Origin: Diphasiastrum complanatum | Lineage: Eukaryota > Streptophyta > Lycopodiopsida > Lycopodiales > Lycopodiaceae | Reading direction: 5' to 3' | Length of the DNA: 64,000 bases | NCBI GenBank assembly: GCA_029204225.1 | Contig: CM055094.1 | Span: 64,070,714 to 64,134,713 of the forward strand | Shown: positions 12,440 through 23,798 of the stretch, piece by piece | Layout of the letters: each line of letters opens with the position of its first letter | How positions within the stretch are numbered: position 1 is the stretch's first letter | Notes under the pieces: generated by a model | The model's input: the letters and a program-made list of their open reading frames with translations, nothing else | The model's database searches: none | Told to the model about the DNA's origin: nothing | Made by a program: the position numbers and the translations under genes

Positions 12440-13306
12440 CCAGTACATACCTCCACTCTACCTCGGTCAACGTAGATGATTTTGCGTTACACTTACTAAC
12501 ACAAACCCAATCCACCATTGTCACAACTACTCCAATCCACTCTTCACCTTCAAAAGCTAATTCTCCTCCATCTCCACAGTCACCTCCTCCAAAACCTCAA
12601 TTCCCTCCACCTTCATTTTCTCAAAATACATCCTCTCCACCAATTCTAGATCTTCTTCCATATAACCCTATGCCTTACCCCCACTATGGACAGCCCTTCC
12701 CTGACATGAGCAATTACCACTAGCGGCCCAAAAATTGGTATGGGTGGTTAATGAGCTGCAATATAGCATTTTTAGCACATTGTCAGGACAACACACACTA
12801 AGGCAAGTTGATGATGGAGCAATTTCACAACTTCAACAGGAAAAAAAAAAAGTTGGTGGCTCATTTTGCTCAACAGCAACAATAGATCCAAGATCTCAAT
12901 ACACACATCCAACAAAAGCAACAATTGATTAACCACCTCCAGAACTAGATCCAGTTGAAAGACCAAGACATCTTCACCCTACAGCAAACCACGGCTAATC
13001 TTACCATGGAGCGTGACGATGCCTTGGCAACAACAACAGCCGCACGTTTCACTGTGAAGGATTAGCTGATAGGTCAATTTCATAGATTTCACACCTCTAG
13101 CTATTCCCGATGGAACTCAGATTCCAGTGGTGGCCTATCAACAATTGGCATAAAAGTTAAAGGCCACGACGGAGCAACATAGAAAACTACAACAATCCTA
13201 TACTGCTTACGTCGAGGCCCTCAACCAACACATTGCCACCTTGGAAGAGAAATTAAAGGTAGCCACCCAATCGTCACCTTCTATCCGTGCAGAGCATGCT
13301 CAGTTT
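12440..13306 (+). pseudogene. Proline-rich plus coiled-coil coding remnant
   Basis: A plus-strand frame from about 12470 to 12722 gives a Ser/Pro-rich stretch (SPPSPQSPPPKPQFPPP). After a stop, another run from about 12800 gives Gln-rich coiled-coil sequence (QQKQQLINHLQN, then LTMERDDALATTTAARF). Near 13140-13300 it resumes with EALNQHIATLEEKLKVATQS. It lies downstream of a gypsy RT fragment, like the coiled-coil ORF at 8.2-9.1 kb. Four or more stops and frame changes show it is dead. I know no family for it. Confidence 0.4.
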
Positions 13307-13942
13307 TGTGAAGTTTTGGCACGTGTGAACTTCTCAACACACCTTTGATGGACCTTATGAGGTGTTGTCATTGCACATGAATGATCAAACAACAAATTAG
13401 TATGACAATTTAAGACAATAGCATATCATAGCCTCAAAAAACTAAGTATTCACTATAAGAGATAATGCCCAAAAATATTTCTAAATGTTTACTATGAGAA
13501 AATCTCCTTGCTCTCGGGTAGAGAGAGAATGTACAGGCATGAAATCTCTATTCTCATAAAAAACTTACAATATGAAAACTAGCCAAAAATCCCTACATGA
13601 TGAGGCTCGAGTTCCAAGGTGGATTTGCATGTGATCAATGGTTGATCCACATCACTTGGTTGACTCTACTATCATAGATCCACATCTCAAACTACATGCA
13701 TGATGTGGCAAGAAAAGCATATCTTTTTCTTAGATAAACTAGACATGTGTAGAATCTACAAGTTGCATTTGCATGTCACCTAACATTTTGCATGCCAACA
13801 CATCTAAATCTATCTAACACAAACTCGACCTATTCTACAAGGTTATGTGCTCAATTCACATACCTCAAATATGTACAATAAAAATAACATGAGCATAGCC
13901 CCCAAAGTGAACATAGAAAGATATTTTTTGTTGTTCTTCACA
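13307..13942 (-). repeat. Copia 3' LTR (minus strand)
   Basis: This 636-bp block starts TGTGAAG and ends CTTCACA on the plus strand. On the minus strand it follows the purine tract AAGGAGGAG. It matches 15.66-16.29 kb in inverted orientation over most of its length. It lies just downstream of the RT-RNase H region on the same strand, so it is that element's 3' LTR. Confidence 0.8.
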
Positions 13943-13969
13943 CTCCTCCTTAAAATATATCTATCTACT

Positions 13970-15525
13970 CACCATGGACTTTGAGATTAAGCCAAGGTTT
14001 GATCTCATTTTGACAAACATGTTCTTGAACAATGGTTTTGTGAGTAGATCTGCAACACAAGATGAAGATTCAACATGCTCCAACAAGATCTTTCTCTCTT
14101 TCGATCATTTTGTCTCTTACAAAGTGGTGTGCTACCATGATATGTTTTCTTCTTGCATGGAATATAGGGTTGTTTGCAAGAGCTTGAGCCAAGATATTAT
14201 CATTCTTGATAATAGGTAGATCTTCATCGTCAATGCACTTTAGCTCCATGAGTAGCCTCTTGATCCATAGGACCTCCTTTGTGGTAGTTGTAAGAGCTTT
14301 GTACTCTGCTTCACAGGATGACAATGATATAGTTGCTTGCTTCTTGGATAGCCAAGAGACTAGAAATCCTCCAATAAAAACTGTGTATGCACTTGTGGAT
14401 TTTCTATCCACTTTGTCTCCTACAAAATCCAAGTCTAAAAATGCAACCAATGTTCGATCTTCACCTTTATAGATTAATACATAGCCTAAGGTGGAAGATA
14501 CATATCTCAAGATTGTTTTTGCCAACTTAAATCTGGCCTAGTTACAGTTAACCAAATGAGGAAGCCATTAAGACTCCTATAAAGAGTGATGTCCTCAAAG
14601 GATCTTTCATCCTCTTTTATAGGAACTTTTACGACATGCTCCATTGGAGTATCTATGCCCTTACAATTTTCCATTTGAAATTTTTTAAGCATGGAAAGTG
14701 CATATCTAGATTGAATGATGAAAGCATAATCTTTTCAAAAGTCAATTTCTAGGCCTAAGATGTAGTGAAGAATTCCTAGATCTTGCATTTTAAATTCACT
14801 ACCAAGTGCACATTTTGTTTCCTCAACTAGCTCCAAACCATTTTCACTTAACATTATGTCATCTACATAAATAAGAAAAATAACTAAAGAGTTATTTACA
14901 AACTTAATGTACAATGATGGATCATAATCACTAAGATGAAATCTGAGTGATATGAGAAAAGAGTTGAGCCTTGCATACCAAGACCTTGGGGCTTGTTTTA
15001 GTCCATAAAGGCTTTTAAACGAAAGACATACTTTTGCTTCTTCACCAACTTTCACAAATCCAGGTGGTTGCTCCATGTAGATCTCCTCCTCAAGATAACC
15101 ATTGAGGAAAGCTTTAGATACATCAAGTTGAAACATCCTCCAATTGTGATAACATGCAAGTGAAATGAGAATTCTTCTAGTTACCATTTTGCAGGTTCGA
15201 AAGAATGTATCTGTCTCATTCCTTTGGTTGAAACTTCTTTTCAAACTCTTGGGAGATCAACATATCCTTGCTAAGCGCATTTGGAGTGATCATGCCTTAT
15301 TGAAGGTGCTTCAGCTGCCAAGGTATGTTCTTCTTGTGGATCGGGTTGAAGGGACAGAGGTGGTGAGGGATTGGATTTGGCAATGCATTGGAATTCAGGG
15401 AAAAATTGGTGTTGGATGAAGGAAAAGTTAGTGGTGTCAATGGGGTTAGTGGAAGATGGGAGATGATGTTGGGAGGAAGTACCACCAGTGTTCTGTGGGT
15501 TGGTTGGTGAAGGAGTTGCCGACAC
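13970..15525 (-). pseudogene. pol: Copia RT-RNase H (minus strand), 5' truncated
   Basis: Reading 5' to 3' on the minus strand, a Ser/Pro-rich linker (15525-15271) is followed by RT at 15244-14735. RT motifs are FQLDVSKAFLNGYLEEEIYM, YGLKQAPRSWY and the catalytic YVDDI. Next come GIDTPME and TRPDLS (14692-14507), then RNase H at 14525-14070 with SWLSKKQATISLSSCEAEY and NPIFHARRKHI. Frame breaks separate the blocks. Gag, protease and integrase are absent, so only the 3' half of an element is present, ending in the LTR at 13307-13942. Confidence 0.85.
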
Positions 15526-15621
15526 TTGAGCTGGGCCTTGAAATGACGACCCCTGATTTGCTACTAGAGGCCCTTCAAGACCTGCCCCATCACCACCATC
15601 TGATCCATCCTAGTGATATCC

Positions 15622-16295
15622 TGAATGGTGAAATTTTATTGAAGAATGGTAAATGCTTTGGGGGCTATGCTCATGTTATTTTCATTATACATATGTGAGG
15701 TATGTGAATTGAGCACATAACCTTGTAGAATATAGGTCGAGTTTGTGTTAGGTAGATTTAGATGTGTTGGCATGCAAAATGTTAGGTGACATACAAAGTT
15801 AGGTAGAATGCAACTTGTAGATTCTACACATGTCTAGTTTATCTAGGAAAAAGATATGCAATTCTTGCCACATCATGCATGTAGTTTGAGATGTGGATCT
15901 ATAATAGTAGACTCAACCAAATGATGTAGATCAACCATTGATCACATGCAAATCCACCTTGTAACTTGAGCTTCATCATGTAGGGATTTTTGGCTAATTT
16001 TCATATTGTAAGACTTTGATGAGAATAGAGATTTCATCTCTACACGAAATTTCATGCTTGTACATTCTCTCTCTACCCGAGAGCAAGGAGATTTCCTCAT
16101 AGTAAGCACTTAGAAATATTTTTGGGCATTATCTCTCATAGTAAATACTTCGTTTTTTGAGCCTATGATATACTATTGTGCTCTTGTCTTGAATTGTCAT
16201 ACTAATTTGTTGTTTGGTCATTCATGTGCAATCACAACACCTCATAAGATCCATCAAAGGTGTGTCAAGAAGTTCAAACATGCCAAAACTTCACA
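15622..16295 (+). repeat. Copia 5' LTR (plus strand)
   Basis: From about 15656 this matches the LTR at 13307-13942 in inverted orientation. It ends in TTCACA directly before an initiator-Met primer-binding site. The first 35 bases are diverged, so the start is approximate. It is the 5' LTR of the gag-bearing copia half that follows. Confidence 0.75.
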
Positions 16296-16307
16296 TGGTA
16301 TCAGAGC
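16296..16307 (+). promoter_or_regulatory. Primer-binding site, initiator-Met tRNA
   Basis: TGGTATCAGAGC immediately follows the LTR and is the canonical plant copia site complementary to the 3' end of initiator Met tRNA. The following 730 bases to gag are non-coding leader. Confidence 0.85.
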
Positions 16308-17043
16308 TTTGCTGAGGTCAGTGTGCATTCATAGCTTGCTCAATTCTTGAGAGGAATTGCTTGGAGTAACTCAGATTTCGATCTCAATTGCAATCAAACA
16401 AATTTTGGATCATAGGTGGATCAAATCAAGCCTGATTTGCTTCAAATGAGACCTATACGGACCTGATATTCTGCACGTGTGAGATTAGCCTACTTCATTT
16501 AGGTGGTATATCTTAAGGATTGATCCAATTTTGGTGTTTGAAGAGGTGTTGAAGTGTAGAATGTGTTGCTTTAGTTTCTAAATCAATTTGATTTGATTTT
16601 AGAAAGCAATAGGCAATCAAAGAGGTAGGGAGTGCACCCCATCTTGAGGGATATGCCAAAGAGAGCACACATCTATTCAATCTCATCAAAATTTTCATTT
16701 TGTGTCAATCAAAGGTAGAATTGGTAGATAGGTTTTTGAGGTCATAGCCACATCATTTCACACAAGTGAATTGTGTTTGAGTTGTATGTGAGATCCTTGA
16801 GTGTTTTTATTTTTTGAAACTCGTGGAAGAAGTTGACATCAAACTTGTTGGTGCTTCATTTCTAGATAGAGGCAAGATCTAAATTCAAGTTGATTGATAC
16901 TGTGTTGTGAGCAAGATCTCACATATTTTGTTGCAAGATTTCAAGAGGTTGGATCAACATTTCAAGTTAGATTCTAGGTTGAGAGAGTAGCAACACATTC
17001 AATTCCACTTTTTAGTATTACTAGAAAATTTCTCAAAGAGAAC

Positions 17044-17883
17044 ATGACATCCATGGGTTCATTTTTCTTGGAACATGGTGAGAGGTTAACAACTTTCAAT
17101 TTTGCTATTTGGAAGATAAGATTGGAATCATTATTGGTTCTTCAAGATGTAATGGACATTGTGTTAGGAGTTGAAGTAGAACCTGAAGATGTTAGTGAGG
17201 CAGCTCAAACATTCAAGAAGAGATCCAAGATTGCTCTTCATTTTATTAAAATGAATGTGTCCAATGAAGTGCTAAGAGAAATTAGTTCTTGCACCGCAGC
17301 CAAGGAGGCTTGGGACATCCTTAAGACAATTTATGAAGCAAAGAACACATCAAGACTGCTCATACTTAGAAACCAAATATTCCTAAGCTATTAGAGAGTT
17401 GATGAGAGTGCTTCAAACTATGTCATGAGAGTTAAAGATCTTCACAAAGAATTAGCATGCATTGGAGATGCACTAAAGAACAATGAACTTGTTCAAGTAG
17501 TCCTTAATGGATTAAGAGATGAATATGAAAACATTGTTCAAACCTATGCTATTAGGGAGGAGCTACCATCCTTGGAAACTCTTCAAGGAGTTCTAATTGC
17601 TAAAGAAAGTAGGCAAGGGAACAAGATGTTGAGGATCAACAGACTCTCATTGAAGGATGGTGGAGATGACAAAGCACTCTTTACCAAGGACAAGTCAAGA
17701 GGCAAGGGAAAAGGACAACAACAACACTTCAAGAAGGACAAGGACAAAGCTAAAGAAGGTGGTGAGGATCAGTCCTCACAAGCTACAACATCCAATGGCA
17801 AGAAGAAGATGTCAAGAATTAAATGCTTTTTTCGTGGCAAGAAAGGCCACTATGCATCAAATTGTTTCAAGAAAAAAAACTAG
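17044..17883 (+). pseudogene. gag: Copia gag with one stop and a damaged zinc knuckle
   Basis: The ATG at 17044 opens a copia Gag: NFAIWKIRLESLL near the start, then AKEAWDILKTIYE. A stop at 17392 interrupts it before the frame continues with YVMRVKDLHKELACIGD and VLNGLRDEYENIVQ. A Lys-rich stretch leads to a knuckle reading CFFRGKKGHYASNC, in which the second Cys of CX2CX4HX4C is Arg. It would have packaged element RNA. The stop and the lost Cys make this copy inactive. Confidence 0.8.
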
Positions 17884-18351
17884 TTTAAGCAAGCTAGCCT
17901 TTCTAATGAGGAAGAGTGCGAGGATAATGAGAGTGATAGGGAGGATTCTTTAATGATATCAAGTTTTTCATCTTTCCCTTTCAAAAGTGAAGAATTATGG
18001 TGGATAGATAGTGGGGCTAGTTCCCATATGTCTAGTTCTAAGAATTCTTTCACAAGTCTGATGCCTTATATAGGTACAAAAAAATCAATCTATACTGCAA
18101 ATGATGTTGAGTATATAATTGAAGGGATAGGTAGTATTCCATTGAATGGATTATCAACAAAGGCTTTGTGTTTGCATGATGTACTTTATGTACCTAAATT
18201 AACCAAGAACCTCATTAGTGTAGGACAATTGTTTGATAGTGGTTTAGATGCCAAATTTCACGATGACAAATGTGTAATCTCGAGGGAGATTTTGATATGC
18301 ATCTTTACCCTCTTAATGGACCTAGCCTTATCACCTTTGCAGAAAGGCTAG
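17884..18351 (+). pseudogene. Copia protease region, 3' truncated
   Basis: Starting around 17953, the frame includes WWIDSGASSHMSSS with the catalytic Asp intact, then DVLYVPKLTKNLISVGQL. Homology stops near 18300 and a stop codon follows at 18349. No integrase or RT follows on this strand. The missing 3' half type (RT-RNase H-LTR) is present in opposite orientation just upstream. Confidence 0.8.
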
Positions 18352-18974
18352 AAACCGTTGCATATCAATGGATAATATTTCGTGAAAATGGGAACTATAA
18401 GAAATATTCCTAGAATCACGTTAAAAAATGGCACTTTTTAGCACATTTTGAGAAAAGTATCATACCCATTACCAAAAGTACATAAATAACCCACCAAAAA
18501 CTATAGTAAATTTGTAACAAAATTTCAAAACATGTAAAAATTACGGTATTCAAAATTTTTGCTAAATGTTACAATACACAAAAACGAGAAAGGGCCCAAG
18601 TAGTACAATGTATTCAGATTTTGTGCAAAATGTAATAAAAAATCTAGACTTTTCTTGGATCTAGTATCAAAACTTAAATCCTCGCCTGTGTCCACACCTC
18701 CAGATTCAATATCATCAATTTTATCATCAGAAGGTGAAGAAGTGGAAAATTCCATCCTTCTCATTATTATCAATCAAAACATTATCTTCATCCTTGTGCA
18801 ATCCAAGGTCAGCCTCCACATGTGCTCTTGTTCTTATTGATTAAGTTCCAACTTCAATAACACATTCTTTTCTTGGCAGCCTTTGACGAATGATTTCTTG
18901 CGTTGTTTTTTGAAGACGACTTGAATTGGTTAGTTGAAAATCATAAACAATAATGGCAACTTCCTCAAGAACAA
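18352..18974. other. Unassigned AT-rich stretch
   Basis: I see no conserved motif on either strand. Short open segments at 18525-18773 (minus) and 18655-18840 (plus) have no resemblance to a known family. Confidence 0.4.
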
Positions 18975-19345
18975 GTGAGTTATTTGGATAATTGATAGCG
19001 AAGAGTAATACCCAGTATCTAATTCCCGAATCAATATGGATAATTGATATCGAAGAGTGATAATCAGTATCTAATTCTCGCATCATCTTGATAATTGATA
19101 CCGAAGAGTGATACCCTGTATAATTCTCATATCAATTTGGATAATTGATACCGAAGAGTGACCCGATATCTAATTCTCGTATCAATCTGGATAATTGATA
19201 CCGAAGAGTGATACCCAGTATCTAATCCATGTATCAATATGCATAATTGATATCGACGAGTGATATCCGGTATCTAATTCTCGTATCAATCTGGATAATT
19301 GATACACGATATCTAATTTCCCTATCAATTTTTTGTATCTATGGC
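18975..19345. repeat. Minisatellite, unit about 60 bp
   Basis: About six diverged tandem copies are present. Each holds GGATAATTGATACCGAAGAG, then TGATACCCAGTATCTAATTC and a TCGTATCAATCT-like end. Unit length varies by a few bases and the last copies lose the middle part. Within each unit GATAC and GTATC elements are partly palindromic. Confidence 0.8.
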
Positions 19346-20560
19346 CATGTTTTAATCAAATTTTTACTCTATTTTCATAAAAAATGAGAGTGTTTGATTT
19401 ACTTTTTGGTCATATTATTGTAAAAAGATTAGAAATCTATGGATTTTAATCTGATTTTCTAGAAGATTTTTGCTATCTAACTCACTATTCATTTAAAAAT
19501 AAATAAAATTATCTCTTCTTTTTTTTATAATAGTAAACCACCAGAAAAGATGAAATTTAAGATATCTCAATGGTTCACCACACGGAAGTTACAACCAAAA
19601 AACATAGAATGGGTCATCCAATAAATGATGTCGAGGAGCCTACAAAGATATCAATCTATATTATAAACAACACCCTGATTTGGAACAAGACTCTTTGCCC
19701 TGCTTTGTCTTCTAAAATTTTTCTCTCTTGAACCTAGAAGACATCATTGATTGTTCGCGATCATTTATTCACTAGTAGGAGAGACTCATGAGTTCTTCCG
19801 CCTCCCTCCTTGAATCTTCTCTTAAATGAACCCTTTCTTCCATTACCTTAGATAGGACTGGGACAAGTGACCCCTCCCTTCAGGTAGATGAATTTCTTGT
19901 GAAAAATTGCCAACATTGGCAAATCTAGCCATGTAGCATATTGTACATTTTTGTCTATAATTGGTATGGCCAAAGTGACACATGGAATTAGGTTGGCTCG
20001 AGTCAAAAGAAGTGGTTGTGCCTATTTGGTAGAGATCCCTACTTTATAGGATCTAGACCTTGATTTGTGATGAGATTTTGACCAACTAGCTATCTACCAA
20101 GCATGACTCTATGGATAGAGTAGGGTTTCATTTTAGAGCAAAAAGTCTGAGTTAACTTCCTTATTACATGCTTAAAATTCACCTAAATCTACAAAGGATG
20201 TGATTTTTGCTATGTATTCCATCTCTCCATAGTGAGAAGATAGATTATTTTTGGAGCACATTGGCAATCTCGAGTTTGCTCTCCATGTACATTATTTTTC
20301 TTTGATCCAAATGAAACCAAGACTTCAAGTACTTCAAACACTGTTCTTATGCCATACAATAGGCTGCTCTTCACACGTGTGAACTCGGATTAGTGTTATT
20401 GTTCAATGATTTGATTATCAATGATTGTTATTTGTCAAATTGCCAATCTAGTTCAAGATTTTGTTGGCTAGTTTTTTTATGGATTGTTAAGCAAGTACAT
20501 AATCACATTTGTGGATCTTTGAAGATCCATTTATGGTCCAAAAAGTACTGAACTTTCACA
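19346..20560. other. Mostly unassigned; end may be a copia 5' LTR
   Basis: There is no coding sequence I can name. The stretch ends in TTTCACA directly before a primer-binding-site-like sequence at 20561 (TGGTATCAGATC, last base off consensus). The final several hundred bases could therefore be a plus-strand copia LTR. Its start is not identified. Confidence 0.35.
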
Positions 20561-20780
20561 TGGTATCAGATCCAAGTACAAGGGCTTTAATTATTGATCA
20601 TATCTAATCCTTTTTTAGCAAGCTTTGGCGCTAAAAACTAGTCTTGTGAGGGTGAGCTAGAAGCTAAGTTTTGTTGAGGGGATTTGATTCCAAACTTGGT
20701 AGGGATCAAAGCTACCAAGATTGAGTGCCATTGATTAGATTTGAGTTTAATTCATGAAATATAATTGATATAGGCTTAAA

Positions 20781-21250
20781 TCAAGTTCTATTAAAGTCGT
20801 TTACAGGTCTTGAAAGTACATCAAGAGGTTTGAGGGAGATTAAGTTATTTCTTTGTCCAAAAATAGCCAAGATTGGCATCTCAAAGTAATATGGATTATC
20901 TCCACCTTGCACTAGTGTCAGTTGTGGACTTGATTGCCCTTCCATTTTCGCAACTGGACTAGGTGTTGCATGAGATAATAAGTTCACCAACATTTGTTGA
21001 TGAAACTCATATATCTCATTCATTGTAAATGCTCGCCATTTATATTGCAAATCCAAAATAACCGAGTTAATTGACTTCTCAGAATCCAAATCCGAAATAA
21101 TCGAAAATAACCTAGTTAGGCCATTAACTAATCTATTTACCTCTCATATATCTGGAGCCCTGGATTGCATGATGTACCACTCTAAGAATTCTTGTATATT
21201 GCGGATGGAGAACCATCCACAACTGTGTCCATCGTCTTGCTAAGCTGACT
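20781..21250 (-). pseudogene. Unknown protein-coding remnant
   Basis: A single minus-strand frame of about 155 codons with one internal stop runs from about 21250 to 20781. It includes IQEFLEWYIMQSRAPD, then VNGLTRLFSIISDLDSEKS and MNEIYEFHQQMLVNLLSHAT. The residue mix looks like genuine protein and not a random frame. I do not recognise a family. It may be captured host coding sequence or an unusual element part. Confidence 0.35.
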
Positions 21251-22690
21251 TCAATCACAAAACGTATAATAGATTAGTTGTGCACTCTAAACACTTCATC
21301 TTTTCTCTTTAGTACATATACCCAACAAAATCTACTAAAATCATCAATAAAGGTTACATACATCCTAGCACCATTATTGCTAATTGTAGTAACTCCATGA
21401 ATATCCAAATGCACAACTTGAAAAGACATAGTAGATCACCTATGTGAGTTTGACAAAGCACATTGCTCACAAACATGATTGATGCTAGTTAAGGAACTTG
21501 GAAGACCAACCACAACTTGCTTTCTTGCCATTACCTCCAATGACTTGAAGTTGAGATTCCCCATACTTTTGTGCCAAACCTCTTGCATTGATATTTGATC
21601 TCTTGCAACACATTCAACTTGGTTAGCAATAACACAAGCATCAAGTTTGAATAACTTAGCTTGCCTTTTGCCTCTTGCAATCACAATATCCTTTTTCTTG
21701 ATCAAGCATGTATCACCATCAAACTCAACCTTAAGACCCTTTTGCATTTGGCTAGCACTAAGTAAGTTCTTAGTAATGGAAGGTATGAATAAAACATCCT
21801 TCAAATGAACATTCCTATTTGTGAAGAGAGAAATAGGAATTGTGCCAATCCGATTGCACACTCGCCATCATTGGCCGTGTAGATCACCCTCTTGTCATCT
21901 CCATATGCCAACAAGGATGTGAAATACTGTTTATGAAAGGTCATGTGTGAGCTTTCTCCGCTATCAATCCACCAAAAATCAATATCTCCAACATTAACAA
22001 CCAAATTCATCATCATTTGAGTTTTGATCACCAAGATCATCCTCATCTAGAATTAGATTTTCTTGCTTATCACCTTGATCTCTCTTCTTTTTGAAGCAAT
22101 CACTAGCAAAATGCCCTTTGATGCCACAATAAAAGCATTGTAACTTTGCTTTATCTTTATTTTTGCCAAAAGAGGAAGTCTCACCTTGATCTTGCCCTTT
22201 AGACCACTTGCTTTGCCTTTGCCCTTGAACTTGCCTTTGATGAACATAGCCTCCTCTCCATCAACTTGAGATGTAGTAGATGCACCTCCTCTTGATTGAA
22301 GCCTATACTCTTCATTCACCAATATCTCTTGCAAATCCACAATATTTGGCAAAGTATTTTGAATAGCAAAACTTTGAACAAGATTAGCATGATCATCCAA
22401 CAAGCCATTAAGTATAACTTGAACAAGTTCTACCTCCTTAATGCTCTCATCAATACATGCTAATTCATCATTGAATGCTTTAACCCTCAAACAAAAGCAT
22501 GAGCACCTTTATCCTTATTTTGCAAACATTGAAAGATTTGTCTCCTAAGAGTTAATACCCTTGATGTAGACTTGGATTCATAAAGCTTCTTCAAATCTTC
22601 CCAAGCATCATTTGATGAAGTACACTTAGCAACTTCCTTGGGAAGTGTCAAGATTAGAACTTGACCTCATGGCTTTAGCACTTTCACATA
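21250..22690 (-). pseudogene. Copia gag-protease-integrase start (minus strand)
   Basis: Reading 5' to 3' on the minus strand, gag at about 22640-22053 holds FNDELACIDESIKEVELVQV, but its knuckle region has no clear CCHC. The protease at 22046-21801 has FWWIDSGESSHMT. A pre-integrase block at 21861-21436 has KDVLFIPSITKNLLSASQM and CEQCALSNSHR. The integrase start with VTFIDDFSRFCWVY lies near 21340. Frames shift between blocks and RT is absent. Gag resembles the plus-strand copy at 17.0-17.9 kb. Confidence 0.8.
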
Positions 22691-22782
22691 CACACAAACA
22701 TGATTGATGCCACTTAAGGAACTTGGAAGACCTATCACAACCTTTTTCCTAGCCATTACCTCCAATAACTTGAAGTTGAGAT
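22691..22782 (-). repeat. Second copy of a copia pre-integrase segment
   Basis: Plus-strand bases from ACAAACATGATTGATGCCAC to AACTTGAAGTTGAGATT repeat the segment at about 21470-21560 with few differences. It abuts the next LTR at 22783. It is a leftover of a related element into which the next copia inserted, or a local duplication. Confidence 0.6.
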
Positions 22783-23788
22783 TGTTGGATTTATCTCCTA
22801 TACTCTCCTAAATCCTATGTTAATCCGCCTCCATTCATGCTGCTGCACTTTTTCTCGTGTTGTCACTCAGTTTGCATATTTGAACTATTTGTCGCTGTAG
22901 TCTGCATAAATACAAGTAAATTTTCACAGGCGAAAAATGCGATACTGCATTTTTACACGTGATTTATGACAAGCGAAAAATGCGACACTACCCTACAAAT
23001 GCCGACGGTGCCCTTATAGAAAAGCGAAGGTACCTTACAAATGATTTTCTAAAGCATTGGACGGAGTGTCGCAATTTTCGCATTTTCACCAACGTGAATT
23101 TTATCAAAGCCCGACGTCGCGGCCTCCTCACGCTCGTTCCATGCACTGTGAAATCAGATTTGACAACAACAACAGCCACCCACGATCTCCCACATAGAGC
23201 CCAACCACTTTTGTACATTCTTCATTTGCACACCTATAAAACTTATGTATTTATTGAATACCATCTAAGTATTCAAATAATAGAAGATAGAACGAAGCAT
23301 CATTTGTAATTCAGAGACAGACATTGTAGATGCCTTCGTGCATTAATTCTTTCTATCAAATAGATTGTCAGTAATAGGTTCATCACCTTTACAGATTGTG
23401 ATTAGCTTTTTGAACTTACGCGGTTACATTCGCTATTGTTTTGTGCTCACCTTCATTATTGACTTGTATATTTTGTTATACTTAATTTGATTATAGCTTT
23501 GTTTGGTTCTACATTCAGATTTGTGTCAATACTGCAATGCTTTTGTACGTTTTTTTGTGTCGCTTCCAACCATTTGACTTTCGTGTCGTCTGACTTTCTC
23601 CTGTTGTATCACGAAAATTTTTCTTTTGCAAACTTTTTGCGTTCGTGTCTTTTCGTCAAAATATTCGCAAATATTTTTGCTTGGTGTCTTTTCGTCAGGT
23701 TTGCAAACATTTTCGCTTTGTGTCTTTTCGTCAAACTAAGAACTGAAAGCTAGAAAAGCTTTGGTAATAGAAACGTTTTGTTTCTTCA
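22783..23788 (-). repeat. Copia 3' LTR, about 1 kb (minus strand)
   Basis: The plus-strand ends read TGTTGGATTT and TTTCTTCA, so the minus-strand LTR begins TGAAGAAA and ends in CA. It follows the purine tract GAGAGGGAGC at 23798-23789. Inside, GACGAAAAGACAC (minus strand) recurs three times near 23640-23740. A related scrap lies at 12310-12420. Confidence 0.7.
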
Positions 23789-23798
23789 GCTCCCTCTC

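Noticed and set aside
18655-18840. Small ORFs around the minisatellite as genes
   Set aside because: They are short, lie on both strands, and the frames arise from repetitive AT-rich sequence without any motif.
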